A DNA stretch of 64,000 nt from Strongylocentrotus purpuratus (Eukaryota > Echinodermata > Echinoidea > Camarodonta > Strongylocentrotidae), in contig NW_022145604.1 of the NCBI RefSeq assembly GCF_000002235.5, positions 427,097 through 491,096 on the forward strand. Direction: 5' to 3'. The position numbers were made by a program, and so were the translations under genes. Below, one piece after another: positions 34,892 through 46,740 of this stretch (the stretch's first letter is position 1; every line of letters starts with the position of its first letter). Below the pieces are notes generated by a model that searched no databases, was not told where the DNA came from, and saw nothing but the letters and a program-made list of their open reading frames with translations.

Positions 34892-35093
34892 CAGGCGCGG
34901 ATCCAGGATTTCTTAGGGGAGGGGGCCCAACTTTTTCTTGTTTCTTTTGGTAAGAGAACATTTTTTTTTAGTTGTCGAATATTTAAAAATAAGCACCCCC
35001 CCCCAAAGGTAAAAATCACGTGTTTTTACATGATATTTTTTCTCAAGGGGGGGGGGGGGGGGGGCCGGCCCCGGCCCCCTGGATCCGCCACTG
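34892..35093. mobile_element. hAT-like element, CAGTGGCGGATCC family (inverted copy)
   Basis: The left end CAGGCGCGGATCCAGG and right end CCTGGATCCGCCACTG are the same termini as the copy at 37671-38114, in the opposite orientation. It carries GGATTTCTTAGGGGAGGGGG and a G run of about 18 before CCGGCCCC. The flanks (CTCGATGG, ATTAATGG) share only part of an 8-bp duplication. Confidence 0.75.
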
Positions 35094-35099
35094 ATTAAT

Positions 35100-35484
35100 G
35101 GTAATACTCATCAACGCCTGTTCAGCATCTAGATGAGGGTAAAGCATAGAGCTGTTATATACAACTCTATCGCAAAGCCTTTCGCAAAGCTTCTGCTGAA
35201 CTTTGGAACAGATTACCTTTAAATGTAAAAAAAAAAAAAGGTCAAACCGTTATTAACCTAATCAAAACTAGTTTCAAGACACATTTATTCAAAATTGCGT
35301 TCGATGATTAATTCACTCTGTTCACTTTGACGTGTATTCCATATGTATAGTAATTTGTATGTTTGTTTGCATTTTTAGTTTTGTATAAGATGTAATTGTA
35401 TATCAGTCTATTTTGTGTGTATAGCGCTAAGAGACTTAGGTGGTAAGCGCTTTATAAGTAACGTTTTTTATTATTATTATTATT
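35100..35484 (+). mobile_element. LINE 3' end with TTA tail
   Basis: Plus-strand translation around 35165-35312 gives ASAELWNRLPLNV and INLIKTSFKTHLFKIAFDD, the usual last residues of an L2/CR1-type LINE second ORF, then a stop. A 3' UTR ends with TATAGCGCTAAGAG, GGTAAGCGCTTTATAAGTAA and a TTA repeat. The rest of the LINE is missing (5' truncation). Confidence 0.75.
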
Positions 35485-35522
35485 TACAGTTCTATGCGGT
35501 ACAGTTCCTGAAAAGGCTTTTC

Positions 35523-35558
<36 letters not shown>

Positions 35559-36268
35559 TACAGCGGATTGGTAGTGACTTTCGATTAATCTTCTGGAGTT
35601 TTTTTTTTAAAGAGATATAGAGTGACTCATAGAACTATTTGTAATAAGGTTTAATGTGACAGTGTGATCCAATGTGATTGCAAAGAAATTCATGTCAAAA
35701 TACTTTCCAAGTTTAGTTCCTATTCACCCTGTTTTATGCACTGTTTTGTTAGGTTGCAAATATTTTTAAAGAATATTTTAAATATCGTTCAAAGGTGCAT
35801 GTAAATAGCCTACAATATAACATATATGATGTAAACGGTGTAAATACATTTATGTATATATAAATGTAATGTTGAACACATTTCTAAATAATCGAATGAA
35901 AGAAAAAAATGCAACAATTGCTGCTTATACTGATTTTAAAGATTGAACTGTAAACAACAAATTTTCTATCTCTCCTTAAAACAACTTGTATTTATTATCA
36001 CATATTACTAAAATTAGAGTTGTTCAGGATATTAATATAGAAAGAGATGACATGTAAATATTGTTGATTATTATTAATGTACATTGACATTTTAAAAAAT
36101 ATTCGGGGAAATGGCAGTCCATGCTTTTTTGTTTATCTTTTAAAAAAATATTAAATTTCATTTATTTTCTTTGGATATATGTTTAAATTGTTAAAACGTC
36201 TGCAGGATAGGATTAAAATGATAGTCATTCTTTTTTTGTCCCCCTATTTGTTTCGTTTATTGTCAAAA

Positions 36269-36358
36269 CTCGTTTGTTGAGAGCCAGAAGGGCGGTAACG
36301 CTGTGTTACAGTATGTGAGGTAATGCCCTTCTGGCTCCAAACAAAGTAACAAACGAGC
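36269..36358. repeat. Short hairpin element
   Basis: CTCGTTTGTT and GAGCCAGAAGGGC are mirrored by GCCCTTCTGGCTC and AACAAACGAG around a loop of about 30 bases. Confidence 0.7.
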
Positions 36359-37299
36359 TGCAAGATTCAACAACTCTTTGATTGCCCAGTTTATAACCAA
36401 GGATTTGTGAAATACAAACTATGTAAGAGTAACGATGAAAATGGGATCTATATTCGCCATGTGGAAAGGTGACAGCCGAAAAAAATACAAATTTAAACGC
36501 TTTCTGTATTTTTTCAAACGATATTTGCAACAACTAACCCATTTTCTTGTAGTTCAAAGCTAAAATCATTTATTGAGAAACGGGATTTAATTTGGGATTA
36601 AAAATTCACAAATTTATACAATTTGTTAATCTTTTAGTACTCCTTTTCTGTTCATTTTCAGTCAAAACATCAACTTATGAAAAGAAATTTGGCTAATAGG
36701 TTTTGAATCACTTAATCGCACAGGAAGCAGATGAGGTGATGTTTCCACTCAAACATTGCATATATAAAAATGCTTTAGTTTTCATATGAATGTTCAAAAT
36801 GTTCAAAACAGAAGACATGACTTCGCTTTTTTTTTCTTTCTTGTTGTTCATTCTATAGAGAAATGAAACTGAAAGATAAATAATTTGTCAGTCGTCTGAT
36901 CAGAATCATAATGCTATATTTAATCTGCATTTTTCTCAGAACAGATGGTTGAACCGTAATGCAATAAACTTGTGTGTGTGTGTGTATGTGGCAGTGGTGT
37001 GGATGTAGATGTGTATGTGTTTGCCATGTTTGTTGTAAAAATACAAAAGGTTTTGTATTCATACTAGACTTGTATATATTATGTAACTAATCGAATGAGC
37101 ATAATGTGTGCTATGTGATTATACAAATCTCTGATGCCATTTGAGAGAGATGTAATAAAGGTAGCAATCATACAATCTAGTTTCTGATGTCTTGTGCTTG
37201 TTAAGGAAGCTTGTTCACTCATTTTTAAAATTCTGTGCAATGACGTTCATTTTTTATTAGCTCGGAAAAAGATGAAGGCTATTTCTTCAATTTCTTGTA

Positions 37300-37845
37300 A
37301 TCTACATACGGAGGGATACCATGCGTGTTACATAGTCATGTAGATTACTTCATACTTCATTCATACTTTTTCATTGTGTATATACTTATGTTTTCGTACG
37401 TTATAGAAATTCTAGAAATTCATCATTATTTTCCTCTTCTTCCTCCTCCTCTTTTGCTTCTTCTCCTTCTTCTTTTTCTTCTTGTACTTATTATCATTTC
37501 TATCATCAGTTTAATGTTGTTATAATTATTATTATCTTTAATAAGTAACTCTTTTATTTTTCTTATCTGTCTGTATATATTACTATTTTATCGTATTCAT
37601 TTTATACATGTCTGTAAGGGACCCCACTTGAAATAAGCTCTCGAGCTTTCGTGGGTTATCCTGTTCAAGCCAGTGGCGGATCCAGGGGGGGGGGCCCCGG
37701 GGGGCCCGGGCCCCCCCCCCCCCCCTTGAGAAAAAATCACGTGATTTTTACCTTTTTGGGGGGTTGGGCCCCCCCCCTGGCGCTCAAGAGGGGGGGTGCA
37801 AATTGAAATTTTTTTGAGGATCAAAAAAAAAAAAATGTGCTCACT

Positions 37846-37890
<45 letters not shown>

Positions 37891-37964
37891 ACTGAGCGAA
37901 TTTTTGGCCGGCGCGTTTTTCAAATTTTCGGGAGCAAAAAAAAAAAAAAAAAAAAAAAAATTGT

Positions 37965-38015
<51 letters not shown>

Positions 38016-38500
38016 ACTGAGCGACTTTTCGGCCGGCGCGATTTTCAAATTTTCGGGAGCAAAAAAAAAAAAAAGTTGGGCCCCCTCCCCTAAGAAATCC
38101 TGGATCCGCGCCTGGTTCAAGCTGACTTATTTTTGATCTGTTATTATTGTATATTGTTGTATACTTGTATGTTGGAAGCTTGTCGAATAAAAATCAATCA
38201 ATCAATCAATCAAAATGTGTGGTAAAGGGGTACTTTTCACTCACCAAAGTCCGGCTCGTATAAGTACACAAAAATCCGGCCCGTATTGACTTTACACACC
38301 GGACTTAGGGGGGGGGGGGGGGTGTTTCCCAAAGGAGGGAACATGCATATGCGTACCCTAAATAACACTGAGTGGGGGGGGGGGGGGTCCTTATAAGTGT
38401 TCCTTTTATATAATCTACATGTATGTAAATTTGTTACATTGTATTACATTCATGTTGGAAGAAAGACAAATAAAATTAAACTTGAACTTAATTGAACTTA
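37300..38500 (+). mobile_element. LINE 3' tails inserted in unit 1, interrupted by an hAT-like element
   Basis: The segment CTGTAAGGGACCCCACTTGA, followed by AAATAAGCTCTCGAGC and, after the nested element, GTCGAATAAAAATCAATCAA, is the typical 3' untranslated end of a CR1-type LINE, with an AATC tail at 38185-38215. A second piece ending AAACTTGAACTTAATTGAAC follows at about 38450-38505, with two G runs (about 38307 and 38374). This 1.2 kb is absent from units 2 and 3. Confidence 0.65.
37671..38114. mobile_element. hAT-like element with 8-bp target duplication and C runs
   Basis: The ends CAGTGGCGGATCCAGG and CCTGGATCCGCGCCTG are inverted repeats, and GTTCAAGC flanks both sides (37663-37670, 38115-38122), splitting a LINE 3' UTR. 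Inside, the module CACTGAGCGA plus CCGGCGCG plus CAAATTTTCGGGAGCAAAAA is present twice, each preceded by a C run of 30 or more bases. No transposase. Confidence 0.85.
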
Positions 38501-38679
38501 AACTTGGTCAACATATGTCACCGTTTGTCAAATATAAGGGTAGATTATCATAAAGGACTGTTCAGACCTGAAGAATTAAGGTTAATGATTATTATATAAA
38601 AGGTATATATACGTGAGTTTTGTAATGTATGGGTTCAGGCAAAGGTAATATCCTCCTTGATTCAGATGAGGTGGTGTAT

Positions 38680-38893
38680 CACTATGAATATGACAGACAA
38701 AGAAAGCAGACAAAATATACAGTTCCTCAGGTAGACAAAAGAACATCCCTTCTCTGCTATTATGTAAAAAGGTGAATATGCATGTGACACCTGTTCTACA
38801 CATTTTTACATAATAGCAGTGAAGGGATGTTCTTTTGTCTACCTGAGGAACTGCATATTTTGTCCGCTTTCTTTGACAGTCATATTCATAGTG
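38680..38893. mobile_element. CACTA-like palindromic MITE, unit 1 only
   Basis: The element runs from CACTATGAATATGAC to GTCATATTCATAGTG and is a near-perfect palindrome over its whole 214 bp, flanked by TAT on both sides (38677-38679, 38894-38896). Units 2 and 3 have the uninterrupted site GGTGGTGTATGTTAGC. CACTA ends with a 3-bp duplication are the signature of the EnSpm/CACTA superfamily. Confidence 0.8.
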
Positions 38894-38896
38894 TAT

Positions 38897-41800
38897 GTTA
38901 GCATCTTCATGGATGGATGGTTGTACCTTCAGTTAAAAATCTTGTTATCAAATCATTATTGCTTATGTCTGATAAGCCCTTTAGTCACAATCTAGATCAA
39001 CTGAGTAACCATGGTAACAAGTACAGTTATGCGACGTCCAGGAGAGAAAGAGATAGAGAGGGGGACAAAGATAGGGAAGGGGCAGAGACAGAATAAATAG
39101 AGAGGGAGTGAGGGAAGACAGAAAGAACAAGTTGCAGAAATATGTACTGGAATAAGCTAGCGATATGTTTAAGACATATACTTTTAATAAACAAACAACA
39201 TGAATGAAAAGAGAGAGGTATACAATGTGTTAAAAAGTATTTTGTAACACACAACATAACGAGTCTTTCAGATGCTGCTCGTGGAGTGATGGATACTTTT
39301 ATTTAGAAAGAAAACTGACTCATGAGAGAAATAAACACCGTGGATTAGATAAATAGTCCAAATCAAAAATACGAATTCTTGGTTTTGATTAACAGTTAAT
39401 CACATCTGAAACTATCGCATGAAAAAGACTGTCACATGTATATCTTTCATTAGGATACAAACTAAGTTAAGGCAATCATAACGAAGAAGAAACAATTCCC
39501 AAACATGAACAAAATAAAAGCAAGCAGTGAATTACATTTCCTCGTGGAATAACACATGGACGAATTCAAGCCACGTTGATACTTATTACAAGAAAGTCAT
39601 GCGTTTAGGCACTAATTCTTTACCGCCATCACTCCGATCCTTTGTTTGCCGTTATTATACTCTACCAGCTGATAAGATAAGATATTATACAAATACAGTT
39701 TTCATATATTATGCTTACAAAGCTGTACTGTCTTTCTACATGTACTTTCAATTAAATGTTAAATCTGAATAAAACAATCAAATCAAATCAAATCAAGACA
39801 AAATAAAAATACAAATGTACCCTCAACCAGTGATGAAAGTACTTTAGTTTTACATCTTGTATACCTGTATGCGAAATATTATCATATTAGATCAAACAAT
39901 AATAGATATATATATATATATAATACAATGAAAGGAAAAGCTGAATTATGATTATCAATTACATAAGAAAATGCTATGATTTACTATCAAATGGGTATTA
40001 TGCCATGTAGCAGTATACATTCAATTCAAAGCTGTATAATTTTTGTCTTAATTTTAGAGACAGCGTTTTACTCTATAAGGTTTGAGCTGAACATGCGACA
40101 CACCATAACAAAACGTTCATTTGGAACGGGTGGTTGTTTCAGACTCTTTGATCATGGAATGGATCTTTGTCAATTAATCTACCTATATTAACCAAGCAAA
40201 TAAACAAATAGCTAATAATAATAGTAGTCAGGTAAAACAAACAAACAAACCAAGAATGTAAATAAAACATATTCGTCTTCGTGATTTTACTCCGACTTAA
40301 ACAACTACACTTTTATCTACTAGGCAACTTACCCATTGACTAATAACACTATAAGATATCTTTGATACAATTATAGTACGTATTTAACCACACTGTGTAT
40401 ATGTATAAAACATTGAAACAATGTGAAATCATGTTAGGAAAAACCACAATAAGACAACTTTCCCAAACGTAAGCAATTGTACTTGATTACATTTTCACTA
40501 TAATAAATGACCAAATACCTTACACCTCAAATATAATGATAACTATTTTACAATACAGGGAAGAATATTTCATGTATGAACAAAGTGAAAGTAACTCCAT
40601 TTCCTGGGTATCATGAATCTTGAACTAAGCAAACATACATTCTAGATTATTCATACTCTATCACATGGAATCTCATATTCTGATAATTACATTTATTGAT
40701 GCACATCTACAGCATATCGAACCAAATACAGCGAGAATAAAATTAAAACTTAATTATTCATCCACTCGATTTTCCTCCCACTTATACAAATAACAATTAA
40801 TATCTACATCAAATTTCATTAAAAACAATGATAACACAAGAGCATTTCACTACCTTTGTAGTGTTGTATATTACAAACACCTTTTTAGACTATACATAAC
40901 AGCAGATAGAAGTATAATTTGGGCTGAACATGACATATAATAACAAAACCTTCATTTGGAACGGCCGATTGTTTCAGGATGTCTCTTTTGAACACTCTTT
41001 GATCATGGTATGGGAATTTGTTAATTAATCTGCCTTTAGTTTTAAAAACAAGTATGTAAATAAAATTATGGTGACACACAGGTCAATGCGAATCGCGTAA
41101 GTGCGACAACGCGCAATCAGAAAGCGAAGCAGCACGCTATACCTCTGCGATGATAGTTTGTTCCAACGCCATAGCAGTCGGTAATTATCAAAATCAACTC
41201 AGTGGAAATTTCAATCCGCTACTGTATAACCAATGAATCATGTTCGGATTACGCCACATATCGTGGTTAGTTTCGCACTTATCAAAAAGTGATGGACAAA
41301 GTTAATGAAATTGCCTACCGTTGATTTTCGAAAGTCTTTGCGATAGAACATTATACCAATACCCAATACTAAAATGTAATTAACACAATATATTCCTGAC
41401 CATACGGGTATTTATATATTTACACTTACGTATATGAATATGGGTTTGTGGCAGATAATTAGATATACAAAACGAAGCAAACACACACTAATTATTCAAC
41501 AACGGTTCTTTTATGTATCCTTTGTAACATCTTCATGAAATTTCACAAATGATTTCGTATAGATATCATTTAAAATAGCCTACCTTTAAAAGATTGTAAC
41601 ATGACATAAATTACATTGAATAAATGAATAGAAAAGAAAACTAAACACCAGTTGCCAAGGTATGTACAAGAAAAGCTATCTACAACAAAATATAAACCAT
41701 CACGCATGCTATCTTTCCTTCAAGAAATCAGGATAAAACTATTGTAAACCATTCCTAAGTTATAGATTACTATATTCTAATTTGATTACATTTCATAACA

Positions 41801-43928
41801 ATAACAAAGTTAAAATTGCTGATAGTAATTAAGGCGATCCATACTTGAGGTCTATTCACAAATTCTTTCATCTAAAAGCTATTATTTACGATGAATAAAT
41901 AATAATTAATAATAATAATTGTAAATTTATAATGCGCAGTTTATATATGTATATACTCAACTGCGCATGACATAATGATAGTAAAAGGAACAATACAAAT
42001 AAACATTTAAAAGTTAAAATCGATGCTAAGGGGGAACCTGTGTATGCTTTACAATGAAAATGTCTATGTAAAACTTTCCTGAAACAGATAGGTTTTCAGG
42101 TTATTTTTAAACACATTGATTGATGATGCATGTCTAATTGTGGCAGGGAGACTATTCCAGAGTTTGGGTGCAGCGCTAACAAAGGCACGGTCACCTAGAG
42201 TAACCTTTGTTTTACAAGGTGGAAGACTCAGGAGCATGGTATCATGGGAACTAAGGTGCGCTCACACTGTTTAGCGAATATTCCAAAAAAATGACTCCCG
42301 GAATATTGACTCAAGGAACTTCTGCTAGTCTGACCACAAAACTCTCGATATCATACTAACAAAAACTCCTCATGAATATTCATATTAATTTTTTGAGAAA
42401 TCATATTCCTATCATAATCACTCCAGGGCCATGTAACACAGGTAATTACGGTCAATTTTATCTCCTCAAAATCAATGCTATCTCCTTCAATCTATCGTGT
42501 TTTTTTACAATAAATCGTAAAATACAATATTTTTTGTTTCAGAAGAAATCGATGCATTGTAAGATACGATAAATTTTTACATTCGATTTCAAGTAGATTT
42601 TTTAAGAATTGTATTGACTCTTTGGCCTCCTCTCGGGGTATGAGAGTACAATCAAACATAAAAGTATAAGTAGATTGTTATGTTTAATTCGGGGCCTTTT
42701 GCCATTTTGATTGTAAACTTTGGGAAGAAATTTGTCATGAACTCATATAGACTGAACATTGTCTTGCCCTTTTTACAATTTTACCTTCAATTTGATATTC
42801 TATTAGTTATGTTATAATCATATATATAAATCTTTTTTTTTAAAACTTTTAAACGTGATAAATATTATACCCATCCTCTTATTCCTGTCTTGTTTTTTTC
42901 TTCTTGTTTTTCTCTTATGTTTACCTTGATGTGTTTTTTGTGTGTGATATGTTATCGGTTTTACAGTTTTACTCGTATACTTGTTGTCGTTCTAGTTGAA
43001 TATCTGCAATTAACTGTCTTATTATTTGTTTGTTTTGTGCATTAATTTGTAAGATATTTATTTGTTGTAACCACATGTACATATTCATTGCCTTACTTCT
43101 TGCATTTGCAACGTTTTACATATTATCGTATAATTCACTGTATAGTTATTGTTATTTTTATTTGTGTGGACCCCTTTGAAATTAGCTGTGCTGAAAGGGC
43201 CATCCACCCTATGAGAGGAAATAAATAAATAGATAAATAAATAAATGTGAATTGATAAATGAGTAATTATGGGGGGGGGGGGGGGGAGCGGTTCGTTGAC
43301 ACTATATAGGTATTTCTAACTGTAATGTGAACGTACACTAGGAACGCCGCGAATAATCCTAAATTTGTCTTAAGTATTAAACAAAATGTTAATATTTCAA
43401 TGTATGGTTCTATTTTAATACATTACAAACACCATCATTACTGTTCTCTAAATCGGGATCTATCTCAATGTAATATATGTAGGGGCTGATCTGGGACTAT
43501 TAATCTTTCCAAAATGTTGTTGTTCCCGGGACCCTCTAAATCAAATGCACATGGACCGGTATACAAGCTTGAACCGGTCCTAGACTATAAACACCTCAAC
43601 ATATTAAAATGCCTGAGCCTAGAATACTTCCCTCACCGAGTAACATTTCTTTAACCCATTCGTAATATCGACCGATAAGATACGGATATTAAAAAAATAA
43701 GAGTTTCAAAAAGACGGATAAAGAAGGGGAACATGAAGAGAGAATTGTTGTTGCCTGTATATACATATATAAATATATTTATATGTTTGCGAATCAACAT
43801 TCTCTACAAACATTTTTCTTCACCTTATTGGCATTCTTATAAGTTTAGCTAATCATTAATAACGAAGTCGTAATTTTTTCACAAAAACAGTGAACAAAAT
43901 CATATGTAAAGATTTTGTAATGATTAGT
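38897..43928. other. Unit 1 non-coding stretch downstream of the B-box gene
   Basis: Repeated at 48.9-53.5 kb in unit 2. It holds a GA-rich patch (39035-39130), an internal direct duplication of about 0.9 kb (the TTCATTTGGAACG segment at about 40115 and 40950), a dispersed repeat at about 41925-42250 with CTATTCCAGAGTTTGGGTGC, and a probable LINE 3' tail at about 43165-43245 (TGGACCCCTTTGAAATTAGC, then AAATAAATAAAT). I see no exon. Confidence 0.55.
41925..42250. repeat. Dispersed repeat, class uncertain
   Basis: Carries TAATGCGCAGTTTATATATG, an inverted CTGCGCAT echo, then GAAACAGATAGGTTTTCAGG and GGAGACTATTCCAGAGTTTG. This layout is common in marine invertebrate interspersed repeats. It is absent from the same place in unit 2. 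I cannot name the family. Confidence 0.45.
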
Positions 43929-45752
43929 TTAGAGGCTGAAATGCTTTTTGAATACGAGAATATTGTCTATATCGCAAACAATCATTTTCCCGGATGACGT
44001 AATCATCACACGAGACCATGAAAGGTGAACTCCTCTATCCACCACTCTTTCTAATAGAGGGAAAGATACTGCTCTTCTCATCTTCATATCACACTCACTC
44101 ATCACCAGATCAATCACACATGTCTTATCCTCACCTGATGTCACGACGTAGAGGTCGTCTGTCTTAGGATCAACGCAGACATTCAGGATGACATCATTAT
44201 GGGGGATTTCCCTTTGAGCACCCTCTCTGTCAATGATGAGCATTCTGCGATCTGCTGGTGAGGGTTGAGCGATGATGTGACCTGATGACAGCATACCACA
44301 CAACCTTATATTCTCTTTACACGTGATGGTATTGATAATCTTACCATCAGCTGGGTCGATGACGTATATCTTACACTGATTCACCTCAGCAGCGATGATC
44401 ATCCCATCCTTGTCAGCTGCAACATCAACCCTTGTGAAACTACTAGTCGTGTAACTACTAGTCGTGTTTCTTGGTATAGTTAGGTCAATGATGAGCTTCC
44501 ACGGTCTGTCATACACGCTGATGCATCCTGCCAAACTGTCTCCTGTAATACCTTTGTACACTTTACCGCATACTACCTTGTCATCATTCAGCACTGCACA
44601 AGATACAACCCATAATGTATCACTTCCTTTTATCACTCTCTGTATATGTTTAGTGTTGATATCTAACATGTATGTATGTGTAATACCTGACATCATATCT
44701 GTGAGGATAACTTTGCATTCATCTATGCATCCTGCAATGACCGGCAATTTGACATTATCTGTGACATTGAATGTATCAATGAGCTTCCACTCCCCATCAT
44801 ACCAATCAATCCTCCCATCATACATCATCTCCCTCCCAGCACCCTTCACAAACCTCACACCTGATACAACACGATTGATTTCTTTCACCTCATCCTCATT
44901 CAGTGGCATTTTTAGGTCATCACTCACTGATGTATTCACACGATGCCCGTCTTTGACAATATTTTTCTCGTCTTCGAGAACTGTGTCAAGTGTCTGGTTT
45001 GCATTCTCTATAGTTTGTGTGTCATCTTGCCATGATTTCTCCAACTCGCCAATCTTTCTCTCGATCTCTCGAGCGATGTTCTCTATGTCAGCATAGAGAT
45101 CGCGATGTTTATTATTTATTGGTTCTTGTCTCTTCTCTGCATTTGTGTTGTTTTCATCATGTCGCTTCTCTCTCTCCTCATCGTTCATTCGAATCTTATC
45201 CTGAATCTTTTGAATCTCTTCTTTGAGTTTTTGGTTTTTACCATCAATCTCCTGGTCGATTTTAGCAGCATCATCCTGTTCCCTGACTTTGTCTCTTGCA
45301 ATCGCTTTTTCGATTACGGAATCAACCTCATCATAGATACTTTGCAGATGTTCGTCGGCGGATTGTCTACACTGACTAATGTGCTTTCCATGGACTCGAC
45401 ATAACTCCAACTTCTCCATCACCTTTTCCTTCAGTATGTTGAGCTTTGCTTTATTTTCCATGATTGCGTCCTCTATGTCCTGTCGCACGCACGGCTTTTC
45501 AGGATGATCTATCATAGCGCATGAAACACATAAAGCTACGCCGTGTGTTTTACAGTACAAATCAATATGTTTATCATGTTTCTCACAATACAGAATAGGC
45601 CCACCATTTCTTGCTTTTCCGAAGCATTCCTTTTTTGAGGCGCAGTCATGGCAGAGCTTCTTCTCCTCCTTCACATAGAAAGTCAGATCTGTAATCGCCT
45701 CACACTCGTCTCCTTCACAGACACCCTCTGTAGAGCTGAATTCAGAAGCCAT
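43929..45752 (-). CDS. RING-less B-box/coiled-coil protein with propeller-like C-terminus (paralogue 1)
   Basis: 607 residues, single coding exon. The start at 45752 is chosen because the paralogue in unit 2 begins at the same Met (MAS-FSS) and because a splice acceptor (ATGTAG|GTCACT) lies 19 bases upstream. Residues 12-43 hold a B-box-1-like Cys set (C12, C17, C34, C37). Residues 56-83 hold B-box 2 (C56, H59, C67, C75, C78, H83). About 92-300 is a charged coiled coil with ERKIGELEKSW. About 310-607 shows repeated 40-residue beta-rich segments such as IIAAEVNQCKIYVIDPADGK and DDLYVVTSGEDKTCVIDL, propeller-like. There is no RING, so ubiquitin-ligase activity of its own is not expected. This architecture belongs to the TRIM-like proteins expanded in echinoderms; the role is unknown and could be innate-immune or scaffolding. 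It has a non-coding 5' exon (see 46588). It has no AATAAA where paralogue 2 has one. Confidence 0.85.
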   Translation of the reverse strand: MASEFSSTEGVCEGDECEAITDLTFYVKEEKKLCHDCASKKECFGKARNGGPILYCEKHDKHIDLYCKTHGVALCVSCAMIDHPEKPCVRQDIEDAIMENKAKLNILKEKVMEKLELCRVHGKHISQCRQSADEHLQSIYDEVDSVIEKAIARDKVREQDDAAKIDQEIDGKNQKLKEEIQKIQDKIRMNDEEREKRHDENNTNAEKRQEPINNKHRDLYADIENIAREIERKIGELEKSWQDDTQTIENANQTLDTVLEDEKNIVKDGHRVNTSVSDDLKMPLNEDEVKEINRVVSGVRFVKGAGREMMYDGRIDWYDGEWKLIDTFNVTDNVKLPVIAGCIDECKVILTDMMSGITHTYMLDINTKHIQRVIKGSDTLWVVSCAVLNDDKVVCGKVYKGITGDSLAGCISVYDRPWKLIIDLTIPRNTTSSYTTSSFTRVDVAADKDGMIIAAEVNQCKIYVIDPADGKIINTITCKENIRLCGMLSSGHIIAQPSPADRRMLIIDREGAQREIPHNDVILNVCVDPKTDDLYVVTSGEDKTCVIDLVMSECDMKMRRAVSFPLLERVVDRGVHLSWSRVMITSSGKMIVCDIDNILVFKKHFSL

Positions 45753-45771
45753 GCTGATCAGATATAGTGAC

Positions 45772-45909
45772 CTACATAATATAAGAAGGTGGACAGTCAA
45801 GCACACAGAGAAGGGGAGGGAGGAAGACAGGAGAGGAGAACAAGCAAACACAAGAATGAAAAAAGGAGAAGAGATGAGTGGGCGCAATTAAGACCAGAGG
45901 AGAGCAGGA

Positions 45910-45944
<35 letters not shown>

Positions 45945-45948
45945 GAGA

Positions 45949-46031
<83 letters not shown>

Positions 46032-46183
46032 GGATTAATAGAGAGAGGGGGGGGGGGACAGAATAATAAATTAAGTCTGAAGTATATAATATTCGCGCTT
46101 TATATCGACCATCATCATCATCACCATCATCGTCGTCAACATCATCACTGAGAGAAAGACAAAGAAAGAGAAGAGTGAGAGAA

Positions 46184-46272
<89 letters not shown>

Positions 46273-46740
46273 GAAAGAGGGGTATCTACTTTATATCACT
46301 CTCCTTTGAAGCCTCAATAAAATAATAATATATATATACTGCTTCATTCCGCTTCATGCACATTAGACAGTTTTATAACTTTCTTAATTTTTCTTTGTTC
46401 CGCTTCAAAACTTAGTCTCACAAACTTGTAAATATACCCTGTACTACAGTATACATTCATAATCTACCAATATTCAGTCGCTTTTAATCTTACATTTTAA
46501 TCCTACTTCCGTGTTTCAAATTCCACATTACTCATATTCCTTCAAAGCATATATCACCCAATATTCACGTATAAGCTTCCTTCTTACCTTTGTGATGTAA
46601 ATTCCCAAATAAAGCTGACCACATAGACACTCTTTCGATGATTAAAACGTTGTCCGAAGAATTAGAAGAACAACGATCAATATCTAACTGTAATGTGTGC
46701 ATCAGATGCAATCAAAATGGCGTCTGGTCCAACTTCTGCT
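45772..46740 (-). other. 5' non-coding exon and intron of B-box gene 1
   Basis: A donor CACAAAG|GTAAGA (exon end at 46588) and an acceptor TATGTAG|GTCACT (exon restart at 45771) bracket an 816-bp intron. Both sites are conserved at the matching places in unit 2, while the sequence between is mostly microsatellite. The exon sequence includes AAAATGGCGTC-type bases read on the plus strand (near 46715) and GTGGTCAGCTTTATTTGGG. The transcription start is not located. Confidence 0.55.
45895..46275. repeat. GA/CT microsatellite inside the 5' UTR intron (unit 1)
   Basis: GA repeats at about 45907-46028 and 46183-46273, with a conserved ATCATCATCATCACCATCAT segment between them (about 46108-46150). 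In transcript orientation this is a CT-rich tract. Confidence 0.9.

Larger units (their letters stand above)
34311..37059. other. Intergenic stretch upstream of EXOG
   Basis: Contains a foldback element, an hAT-like element, a LINE 3' end, a GA repeat at about 35527-35556 and a 90-bp hairpin at 36269-36358. The bases just 5' of the EXOG ATG show no TATA box. 35560-36260 and 36360-37059 show nothing recognisable, apart from a GT repeat near 36973-36990. Confidence 0.5.

Noticed and set aside
37796-38136. Poly-Pro and poly-Gly frames
   Set aside because: They are translations of C/G homopolymers inside an hAT-like element.
44464-45404. Long antisense frames opposite the B-box genes
   Set aside because: Shadow frames of the coding strand; no conserved domain, and the same shadows appear in the paralogue.
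45753-45887. N-terminal extension of B-box paralogue 1 (45 extra residues resembling a signal peptide)
   Set aside because: Most of it lies upstream of a conserved splice acceptor (exon restart at 45771), in GA/CT-rich intron sequence, and paralogue 2 starts at the internal Met.
45789-46151. Arg/Glu-rich frame of 120 codons
   Set aside because: GA microsatellite translated; inside the 5' UTR intron of the B-box gene.
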